Below are positions 1 to 10,091 of a stretch of DNA of 64,000 nt, piece after piece (positions within the stretch are counted from its first letter, which is position 1; each line of letters starts with the position of its first letter). The position numbers and the translations under genes are program-made. The notes beneath the pieces were generated by a model that made no database searches, was not told the origin of the DNA, and saw only the letters and a program-made list of their open reading frames with translations. Source of the stretch: Rhodosorus marinus (taxonomy: Eukaryota; Rhodophyta; Stylonematophyceae; Stylonematales; Stylonemataceae). Location of the stretch: contig JAMWBK010000002.1 in NCBI GenBank assembly GCA_029953675.1, positions 1,922,001 to 1,986,000 on the forward strand, written 5' to 3'.

Positions 1-148
1 CGGCCTTCGCGAGAGGAAGTGAGAAAGTGTTGTGAGTTGTTCGCGTCTTCGTTGGGAACGGAGACGGAAGTGGCAGATTTTGATTTCGGATGCGGCGTTT
101 GTTGTTCAGCAGGTGGATCTGACTGAAGCATTGACAACCAGTGCTTGC

Positions 149-1339
149 ATGATGACGGACGCCTATTCTATCGAAAAGTATGTTTTCCTTTAGTCAGCTG
201 CGTCCTTTCGTTGCAATGGTTCGAATGGTGTCGCTTTGTTTTGCTGGTTTTATTACCGTGCTTCGTCTCACATTTTTTCTGTTCTTTCTTGTCTTTCTTG
301 GACATAGCAATGCCGAACTTACGGCTGAGAAAAAGTCCACTCCGGAGGTCCAGATGTCGTCTGCTTCGGATTTTACAGTTCCAGCTTCGCAGAACTCCTC
401 CCTGACGCGATCGTCCCGTGGAAGCATGAAGGTTGGAAACAAGCACCAAGCGGTTTTGCCACAAAAGAAATATTTTACCAAAGAGGCTAGAGAGAGTGTC
501 AGAGTCGATTCTGCACTTGTCTGGGATCCGATGCGTACCTCGAAGAGCATTGTTGATGCGTATAAATCCAAGTGCGATGAGCTTCACTTGCAGAACTTTG
601 GGGAGGAGATGGTACACGGATTTCTGCTCCACCATTTGGTTAATGTATCCATAGCTCCTTTGCGCCTGGAGGTAACTAACCTGTGAGCGTCGGACTTTGT
701 TCGCGTGGAAAGCCCCCAAAGGTTTATCAGGCCGCGATGATGTGCCTGAGGCGGCACGAATACTCTGCCGACAAAGCTCTCAAAGAATTCGAAGTAGGCG
801 ATTTGGCAGCGGCCATGCGCATGACTGAGAAGCATCCTTTCGTTCCCTTTGCTATAATCCCTGGGGAGAACAAGACTTTTGATTTTGTGGGGATTGCTGA
901 GGAACAGGAGAAAGAGTTTGCTCAGTTATTGCTCTATCTTGGCAAGGACCTGTCAGTAAGTTGCCGCTGCAGGACGACAAGCCCTGGAACTCTGCATCGC
1001 ATGTCCTAACGATTGTCCTCTGAACCACTGTTACAGTCGATAGGAGAGAGCATTTCCGCCGACTCTCCCGAGATTATCGTTCGGTATTACTATCAGCGCT
1101 ACAAGCAAGTGTCATACTTGCGAGGAGAAAAGCAACGAGACTCGAAGCTCGTCGAATACAGTTCCGAGCCACCAAATGAACAAGCGATGGATGCCAAGCG
1201 AGTGATCGCTGCGCTTCGAGTACTTGCTTTGTCTAGCCACGACTCATTTGAGGTCGACAAAAGAGTCGTGAAAGCGGTCAGCTTCTTCCGGAACAAGAGA
1301 ACATGGGTGAAGCTTATCAAGAAGGCCCAAGGGAACTGA
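149..1339 (+). CDS. ELM2/SANT-like chromatin protein
   Basis: Model: exons 149-177, 308-671, 731-955 and 1037-1339, about 306 residues. Intron 1 has donor GTATGT and a long pyrimidine tract before TAG. It removes a hydrophobic stretch that a continuous reading would mistake for a membrane segment. The acceptor of intron 2 is ambiguous: AAAG ending at 721 and TCAG ending at 730 both keep phase 0. The middle resembles an ELM2 domain (ALVWDP near the start of the domain, then CLRRHEYSADKAL). It is followed by a SANT-like helix region with YLGKDLSSIGE and VRYYYQRYK, the order seen in MIER, MTA and CoREST relatives. Members of that family recruit histone deacetylases in the nucleus. The usual SANT tryptophan is missing, so the exact subfamily is open. 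The short basic tail ends in KLIKKAQGN. Confidence 0.6.
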
Positions 1340-3273
1340 CCAAGTAGGACGGCTACGGATTGTCCGTGGGCGGAGCACGGTTTGACATTAATGGTTAGTA
1401 TCCCAGTTTTCAGAGCAAAGTTGCGTATCCCGAGATCGTAATGTCCATTCCTTCAAAGCCTGAGAGGATGATTGCATCGACTTGACACCTCTTGTTTGAG
1501 GGACCTTGTGTCCCGCTGAACGTAGATTTGCTTCAATTTGTATCTGATCGCTTGTCCCCCTTCGGGTGAACAGGAAATCTGAACATTGTGAAACTGGAAT
1601 CTGATGGCAGCGGATTGCTTTTTTTTTTATTGCAGGCGTCTGGAACGTTCGCCGAGATTTCTTAGCCCTCGTCCACGTTTCCCAGAATCATAGCCTTGGT
1701 CCAGCTTCAGGTTGGATGCGTTTTGGGTCACAGCACGATCGTCGTGCATAGATCCGAGAATTCAAGGATACCGGACATATCGCACGTTCCCGAAACTCTG
1801 GGTGCGTTCAAGAGGCAGGGATTGTGGCGTCGAGGTACAAACCATGTCACTAGGAGACTGGCGACGCCCGCAAATTTTTTTGGTTGCTTGAGGTACTGAA
1901 ATTTCAGGGGCACTCGTGTTCGAACGAACTTTAGGCTACCTTGTTCTCTGCTTCTACCCACGCCACTGGAAAGCTTCTGTTTGAAAGGTAGTCCTTATTG
2001 GCTCAGTTATGTAGGAGACCATGTCGGATCCAAACTTGCCATGGAGTTTCAGCAGATGTTGAGGAGGTAGTCTTAGCGCTGGGAAGTGAGAGACGGTGTA
2101 GCTGACGAGGGTAGCCTGCTTTTTCAAAATACCGATGCGCTCACCAGCTCGACCTTTTTGTGAATAAATATGTTAACGATTTATACTAATCCAATATCCG
2201 GTGCTGCGAAGACCGCTGTTGAGATGAGTGTCTTGACAATTTCTTCTGAGGTTCTAGCTCGATTCAAGTCTCAACCCCCCCCCCAAAAAAAGCTTCATTT
2301 ATTCAAATGGCCTCATGACCGCGTTTTCATTACCCTGATTGAGCCAACACCCTCGCCGTCAGACCGAGCGCATGCGAACCAAAAGTATGCTCATCATCTT
2401 CTATTCACCTTTTGCAAACATCCCGACCATTCCGCTTGCAGCTAAAGCGCCACCACTATCAAAATCGATATACCTAACCATCGCTACAATCTGTTTTTAA
2501 TTTTTGTTCAACAGCCTCTCCTCAGTCCTCAGAAACAACCCGAACAACGGCTTCAACAAACCTAGCGTTTCCACATCCCATTCCAATCCGCTACTTGCCG
2601 TGATTGCCCAGCCCGAACTGAAAAAGTCACCAAAAAACAAAACAAACGAACCCAGAAAGCCTCGGAAAACCATATGGCCCAAAATTTCTAAATTACAAGC
2701 TATCGTATACCAATTAACATCCTTTTTAAAAGAATCCGATGAAACAATTATCCAATCATGTAATTCCAAACATGTTTTATTACAAAAATCGGGACAGAAA
2801 TGAGGTGGAAAATGGACGCCGTATCGAGAGAACCTCACAAAAATAATAACAATACAAATATCAACTAATTGAATATAAAATAAAATATTGAAAGTCGAGC
2901 CTGGAGATATGAGGATGGGATAATTTTGTATTTTAAATATTTCTAGCACGTTACTGATTGTCCGTGGGAACCGTTTTTATGTGTTTCGTTTATGAAATTG
3001 TTTTGTTCATTTCTGTTGTTTTTTGAAAGATATTCAATTGGTCTGGCGAACCAAATGGATATCTTGAAAATGGATTCAGAGGTGGAGTGGCGAGTGTTGT
3101 TGAAGAGGGAAGGGGGTAGGGCTTAAGCTACTGGGGAGGGAGCATTGGATAGGTGATTAGGGAGGTGGGGGACAGTGAACAGGACTGATAAGGGAAGTGA
3201 AGTTGTTTGGTCTTGGTCCTGGTAGCTTTTGCTGTCGTAGAATTATTTTTTGGCTCGATTTGGGTCCTTCGGA
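1340..3273. other. Intergenic, no gene seen
   Basis: About 1.9 kb between the ELM2/SANT-like gene and the acyl-CoA oxidase gene. Open frames here are short, AT-driven and show no family motif or plausible splice partner. The segment near 2500-2960 is AT-rich. It probably holds the 3' UTR of the first gene and the promoter of the second. Confidence 0.5.
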
Positions 3274-5387
3274 ATGACGTCCAAGGTTTGGGCGATACGG
3301 GCGCCGGAGGTGGACAGGAGTAGTTCTGCTGCTAGCTCCCAAGAGCTGTCGAAGTATCTAAATCGGGACTATGTCGAGGTTCGGGAGGCTATTCTTGAGT
3401 ATCTCAAGGTGAGGAGTTGTTGATACGAAAAACTGTGCTGGAGGGGTTTTACTCACTTGATTCGTTCTGCTGTGTCCGCCCTTGCAGCATGACTTGTTTA
3501 AGCCGAGATACGATTTGTCCTTTTATGAGTTCCGTGATCTGACTCAGGAGAGGTTGAAGCACTTGGCGAAGGGCAACTTTATCAGCTGCTTTGACCACAT
3601 CAACGACCCTGGCCGGTTTTTTGCGGGAATGGAGGCGCTCACGTATGTAGACTACAGCATTACTATCAAATGTGGGGTGCACTATACCCTCGCTGGCGGA
3701 GCAATAGCTCTGTTAGGGACGAGAAAGCACCACAACAAGTATTTGCCCCTGATGGATTCTGGGGAACTTCCCGGATGCTTCGCTATGACCGAGCTAGGTC
3801 ATGGCAGCAACGTCATGGGGATAGAGACTACGGCAGTTTATGATCACGCAAGGAACTCTTTCGTACTAAACACGGGTTCTGACCTAGCGTCAAAGGTAGA
3901 ATTTAGCTCTACGAAACCGCATCACCATCGAGTTTTCCCCCGAGATGATTCTCACAGTGCTCTTCTTTGTTACTCATGGAAAGGTCTGGATCGGTGGTGC
4001 ATCTCAGTATGGTCGCCTGTGCACAGTGTTCGCCCAGTTGACAGTTGGAGGAGACTACAAAGGAGTTCATGTGTTCGTAATGAGAATTCGAGACGATGAG
4101 GGAAACCTCTGCAAGGGAGTGCGGATCGAGGAAATGGGTCACAAGATGGGCATGAATGGAGTGGATAACGGAAGAATTTGGTTTGACAACGTCGTGTTGG
4201 ACAAAGATTCCCTTCTGGACAGGTATGAAATCGCACCGACCACCATGCAGCAGCGCGTTTGACGTATGCTAACCGCTTTCGTGGAACAGGTATGCCTCAA
4301 TTGATGAGCAGGGCATGTACCACAGCCCGATAAAGTCAATCCCAGCTCGATTTGGAGCTATGGTTGGTGCCCTATCCACTGGTCGAGTCTGCATCGCACA
4401 ATCCGCTGTAGATGCATGCAAGCTTGGCCTGACCATTGCATGCAGATACTCAAGTGATCGTCCACAGTTTGGGAAGAGGAAAATTGGGTCCTACCTAACC
4501 CATAAGCGTCGGCTAGCTCCAGGCGTTGCGCAGACCTATGCCCTGCACCTTATGATGCTCCAGTTGAAAGGTCTCGTTAACGACCGCCACGACCCGAAGA
4601 AGATTCACAACCTCTCTAGCGGTCTCAAGGCTGCCGCCACCTGGACTAGAGTAGATGTGTTGCAAAAGTGTCGAGAATGTTGCGGAGGAATGGGACTCCT
4701 ATCTGAAAACCAGATAGGAGGCATGATTGTCGATATGAACGTGGACGTAACTTTTGAAGGCGACAACACTGTTCTCATGCAACAGGTTGTCAAGGGCATT
4801 CTCGCAAAGGGCATAAAAAAACCAGACCCGATCCAGGTTCGCAACTATTCGATTGAGGAACTACTCGAGGTACGTAATACGTTCTTGGACGGAGCCCACC
4901 CGCTTTGAGTTTGAGAAAATGAGCTGACCTCAGTGTGTTCTGCGAACAACAGGCGTTGAAGTATAGAGAGGACTTACTGAAATACAAGCTCGTACAGCTT
5001 GGTGATCTCGATGCGAACCAAGACACATGTGTTGACCTCGGATGGGCGTATGCGGATTATCTGACTGCAGAGAACTTCTTCAAGGAGGTCCAACGTGCCC
5101 CTCCGGCTCTTCGAGATACTCTTCAAGAGCTCGCAGTTCTGTTTGCGTTGGAGAAAATGGAAAGGAACGCTGTTTTCTACGTTTGCGATGGCGTCATCGA
5201 TGCAGATGGTTTGGAAAACCTGCGCCGTCGAGTTAATGACCAATGCAACGTGGTTTCAGGTGCAGATGGAGAGCGTCTGAACATCTTGTGCGAGGGATTC
5301 GGTATCCCTGAGCATCTCATCACAGCACCAATCGCAAAAGGCTGGCGCGAGTTTCACACCAGCCCCGAAATTGGCGCAAGGATGTAG
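3274..5387 (+). CDS. Acyl-CoA oxidase, peroxisomal
   Basis: Flavin enzyme that introduces a trans-2 double bond into acyl-CoA and passes electrons to oxygen, the first step of peroxisomal beta-oxidation. Exons 3274-3408, 3488-3895, 3984-4222, 4290-4869 and 4953-5387 give 598 residues with every phase matching. Family signatures are clear: the FAD/substrate region CFAMTELGHGSNV, WIGGASQYG after intron 2, and CGGMGLL. VTFEGDNTVLMQQ holds the expected catalytic glutamate at about residue 417. The protein is about 60-80 residues shorter than typical plant or animal enzymes of around 660-690. The last three residues, ARM, fit the [SA][RK][LM] peroxisomal PTS1 pattern of plants. Chain-length preference cannot be read from sequence. 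The start ATG opens a 45-residue first exon ending at a GTGAGG donor. Confidence 0.93.
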
Positions 5388-6203
5388 GTCAGAGGAATCA
5401 ACCCAGTGTTCATCTCAGACGGAGTGAAAACTCCTAAGTGCTTCTGCCCATTCCTCAGTATAGTAAATAGTACCCCATAGCATGTAAAAGGAACATAGAA
5501 CAGGGTCTATCTGTGTCACCCACCATCACAGAAACATGATGGGATTACCCCTCCAAGAAAACGTCTATCTGTCATCATCACAGATTTCTCATAGGACTGC
5601 CCTCCAAGCGAAATCTAGTCAGCACACATCGCCAACACCAATGTAAACCAAACAACGAATCCAAAACAAAGTATCTCCTCTTATCTTAGTGGTTAATTCA
5701 ATCAATATCCGATGTATTCTATCCAATCATACTTCAGTATTGCCTTGGAAGAGCTTCTGACACTTCGGAGGAACAAGTCATTTGAGATTTTTGGAAATAT
5801 TTAATTGGCCAAAAAAGAGTATCGTCAGCAAGGAGGATGGAATCTAATTTTTTTTGGCGATGCCCGCTTTCGGTGTTTTCTGTTTTAGAGAAAAAAGTTG
5901 TTGGCCGCGATGCTGGAACAATGGCCATGCCAAAAAATGAGGACGATGCCTTTGTTTCAATCGAAACGAGCATTGGGTCTATATTGACGAGGAGGGTGGG
6001 TACTTGTTTTATGAAGCAAGGCATTGGGAGCCCCCTTTTGCAGTCGCGAAGAGCTTTGTTCTAGTAAAACGTGGGTTGTGTACTTCAACTGGTTCACCGT
6101 GTGCGATATCGGCGTTTCCTGTGCTGACGAACCCTGGTTGATGAACGGGAAGGGAAGTGTTGCTGCATTCATCACAATCGTTTGCTCCTTTTGTAAATAG
6201 AGT
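5388..6203. other. Intergenic, no gene seen
   Basis: About 0.8 kb between the acyl-CoA oxidase stop and the first usable ATG of the PCC alpha gene. Small overlapping frames near 5734-6064 lack motifs. Part of it may be 5' leader of the next gene, including a missing presequence exon. Confidence 0.4.
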
Positions 6204-9200
6204 ATGGCACTTTCGAAGGTGAGCATGCGCAGTTGGGCTTGTTGTGTTTGGACGTGGTTTTGAATGAGTTGTGGAACGCATCTATTCCGTGTTTTAAGAT
6301 TTTGGTCGCCAACAGAGGTGAAATTGCTTGCCGTATTATTCGAGCAGCTAGAAAGCTCGGAAAGAGCACAGTTAGTGTCTATTCCAAAGGTGGTGGAAAG
6401 CATTACGCCGTCCGGAGATGCTTAATGATACCCGCATGCTGACTGAGAAATGTTCTTGTCTATTTTCCTCCCAAAAGTCGACGCGGACTCTCTCCACGTG
6501 CGCATGGCGGACGAGGGTAAGCGTAGAATTTACGTCTTTGTTATTTGCTGGTCATCTGATCTGAAACTACGTTGATTGTGGCTCGAAAGCCGTTGAAGTG
6601 GGTCCTGCCCCCGCCGCCAAGTCTTATTTGAACATACCCAACATCATCAAAGCAGCGAAGTCCACTGGGAGCCAGGTTCGAGCGAAACTTTGCGCCCTGA
6701 TCACGAGTCAAACTGAAATTGGAAGGTCATGTTCTGAGCGAGGATTCCATCCCCCTCTATGCCCTTTGTAGGCCGTGCACCCAGGGTATGGATTTCTTTC
6801 AGAGAACGGCGCGTTCGTGTCCGCGTTGGAGCGTGAGAATATTGCGTTCATCGGACCAGATTCTAAGGCGATGAAGGCAATGGGTGATAAAATTGGATCA
6901 AAGCAGATTGCCAAGGAAGCGGGAGTGAACACTGTCCCCGGTTTCATAGGAACTATTGATTCTGCCGATCATGCTGTTTCCGTTGCCGAAGAGATCGGAT
7001 ACCCGGTGATGGTCAAGGTATGAAAAAACGGAAAAGCTGAATGACTGGAGAACAGCCATACAACTCCTTATCCCTGGACTTCAGTTCCTTGCTAAAGGTC
7101 ATTCTTTCAGGCTTCTGCTGGTGGAGGTGGGAAAGGGATGCGAGTGGCGTGGAATAAGACGGAGACCATAGAAGCTTACAAATTGTACGACGTCAGACTG
7201 TCGTCTTTGCCGAGTTCGGCAAGAACTCTAATAGATTTTTTTCTGCCTCTGTCAATCAGGTGCTCGGGTGAGGCACAGGCCTCGTTCGCGGACGGCAGAC
7301 TTCTGATTGAAAAATTTGTTGAAAAACCCAGACATGTTGAGATTCAGATCATGGGCGACAAACACGGAAATGTTCTGTACTTTCCAGAGAGAGAGTGCTC
7401 AATTCAGAGGAGAAACCAGAAAGTATGTTGTCCAATTCCTCGATAACTGCTTGGTCAATTGTGAAAGCTGTACTGTCGAGACCACCTCGACGCATTTGAC
7501 CTCAACATTTGTTTGGATGCTTTGCGCAGATCTTTGAAGAAGCACCTAGTCCGCTTGTTGATGGTCCACTGAGAAGGAAGATGGGGGAGCAAGCTGTTGC
7601 GCTAGCCAAGGTTGTACCCGAACCAGAGCAGCTTGCATACGATGTCCTGCTTTCTTCAACCCCACCTGACTATTGAAAACTGCCGTTCTAATCCTGTAGA
7701 AAGTTGGCTATTTCTCCGCTGGAACGGTGGAATTTTTGGTTTCCGAAACGGACCGCTCGTTCTACTTTTTGGAGATGAATACACGTCTTCAGGTGAGGTT
7801 GACCTAAGCGATTGTCGGCTAGATTCGAGAGCCCACCTTACTGGTTGTGGGCCCTGGAGCTGACCAGCTTAGATGTGTAGGTAGAGCACCCGATTACGGA
7901 GGCAATCAGCGGTACAGACCTCATGGAGATGATGTTTGCAGTGGCTGATGGTATGTATGAGGGCTTTTCATCGACCTCCTGAAGGACGTCTAATTTGCAC
8001 ACTGCCGGTGAACTTTCGTGAGTAGGCGAAAAGCTATCCTTACGGCAAGGAGATATTTCCCCCGTTGGCTGGGCCATGGAGTCCAGAATATATGCTGAGG
8101 ATCCCAGACAGGGTTTTGTGCCTTTTCCCGGAGCAGTTCGCGCGTATAGGGAGCCGCGGCTCAGGCCCGATCCCGAGGTAAGCTCTCACCAGCGCGCACA
8201 ACAGACTGCGGTTGCCTAAAGCGAAAAATGCTGTTCTGCATAGATACCTTCGACCATACAAGAACTTCACTTTGATCATGCCGGGGTAAGAGTTGACTCT
8301 GGGATTGACGAGGGTGGAAAGGTATGACAAACACTTGTACCGGTGGGCCGTCTTCTAGCCGTTTGAGATGACTGGAAAGGAACTCCCTGTGAACGACAAA
8401 CAGGTTCAACTGTACTATGATCCGATGGTAAGCAAGCTAGTATGCTACGGCCAAGATCGCGAGACAACGAGGCAGAAAATGGTGCGGGCCCTGGATTCGT
8501 ATGTTATTTACGGAGTCAAGAACAACCTTGAGTTTCTCCGAGCATTGATGTCGGAACCTGCTTTCATTGCGGGGAAGACGACAACGGGTAGGGGGCATCA
8601 ATCGACACGCACACAGACTAGTTGGTTTTCTGCTTACTTGACAGTCGCCCTGCATTCTCTAGCCTTCATTGATCAGACTTGGAAGAACGGATTCCACGGT
8701 GCACCGAAGGAAAAGGCCGCACAAAGGAGAGCAGAAGCGCTTGCAGTGTGGATGGTAGTCTGATCCTTCAAAAGATGTTTGAGTTCTCGTGAGAACTTGC
8801 TTCTTCTGCTGACCACGTAGCCGTGTCTTGAATATAGTATGCTCGCTCGGCTGGAGACAGTGGCCGAATATCAGTGAGGTCGGGAGACGAAGAGGTTGAG
8901 GCTGAGATCAAGGCTAGTAATGTGATTTTCTTGGATGGTACTAGAGTTTTTTTTTTTTTTCTTCTGTTGACAACGTGAAGCCGAATCCGGATCTTTGCGG
9001 GTTTGCCTAAACCAATTCCTCTATCACCGATTTATGAATGTAGGCGAGGAGAGGGAGGTCATGCACATAGACAAGGTTCAGGAAACGATTTGCGGAGGGG
9101 GAGTGGTAAACCTGGTGGAAGCTGTGGTTAACCAGAAGCCCGAATTGTTTCAGGTTAGACAGACGAGTTTCTGAACACCTCTCTCGATCAGGATTGTGCT

Positions 9201-9780
9201 GATGCAACATCATGTGCATTGATTCTTCTCCAACTCAGATCCTTGGGCGAGAGCGGAAGGGGTGGGGTGTGACGGAGATAATACACGACGGAATTCCGTG
9301 GCGCATGAACATTCGACCTAAATCCGTTGCTAATCTTGAAGAGTTCTGCGCGACTGAAGTGGATGAGCACGCCGGTGATTCCATACGTGCGCCGATGCCG
9401 GGAAGTGTGACTTCTGTTTTAATATCAGATGGGGATAAGGTAGAACCGCAGCAGGTGCGATATTATGGAACCATTCCCGCGCCCTACAAGAATCGTATAG
9501 TTTCTGTTGCTTCTAAGACTAGCCAGCCCTTTGCTTTCAGGAGCTTCTCGTTCTCGAAGCTATGAAAATGCAAAATATCCTCAGATCCGACAAGCGAGCC
9601 GAGGTCAAGGTGAGACTCATATCCGGTTCGAGTTCATAGAACTAGTACTACTAGTACTCGGACGCTGACGTTCTGAACTGCAATTTTCTGGAAGCGCAGA
9701 AAGTACATTGTCAGCCAGGTGATGTTGTCTCCCACGACTCGCTACTAATTGAGTTTATGGATAGCCAGCCGGGGACGTGA
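6204..9780 (+). CDS. PCCA: Propionyl-CoA carboxylase alpha subunit
   Basis: Biotin-dependent enzyme converting propionyl-CoA to methylmalonyl-CoA, normally in mitochondria with a beta subunit not present here. Nineteen exons: 6204-6218 (uncertain), 6269-6389, 6478-6516, 6590-6675, 6772-7017, 7111-7184, 7260-7422, 7530-7610, 7700-7792, 7881-7950, 8026-8177, 8244-8321, 8359-8587, 8663-8754, 8838-8937, 9044-9153, 9239-9454, 9541-9609, 9700-9780; about 704 residues. Biotin carboxylase motifs: [14 protein letters not shown], the ATP-grasp loop [23 protein letters not shown] and [14 protein letters not shown]. The biotin site is EAMKMQN, lysine at about 664. GMRVAW and the long linker before the biotin domain favour PCC over methylcrotonyl- or pyruvate carboxylase. 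The modelled N-terminus starts almost directly at the catalytic domain, so a targeting exon may be missed. Confidence 0.92.
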
Positions 9781-10091
9781 CTTCCACCGTGTGAGGCGCG
9801 ATGTGTGAGTTTAAATGGTCTGCCACCACTCCCTCACACACTAACAAAACAAGGCATATAAAAAAAAACGCACACAGAAGACTACAGCGAAACCGAAACG
9901 AACATGAGAAGGGGAAAGCAAAGAGCTTGTCGACGAAGCTCAAGCGGAGATGTGTTGTTCTCCAATCATGTAGTCAAAAACTTTCGCGTTCGTGCGTATC
10001 GGGAAGATTGTTTGCTTTCGCATGGAGCGCATAAATTCAGATTCGTCCGTGGGGAAGAGTTGTTGCTTTCTCGGGAAGCGCGTACGTTCAA

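Noticed and set aside
178-307. Apparent N-terminal membrane segment in the frame starting at 180
   Set aside because: The segment has GTATGT and a pyrimidine tract plus TAG borders, and removing it joins a good ATG at 149 to the same downstream frame.
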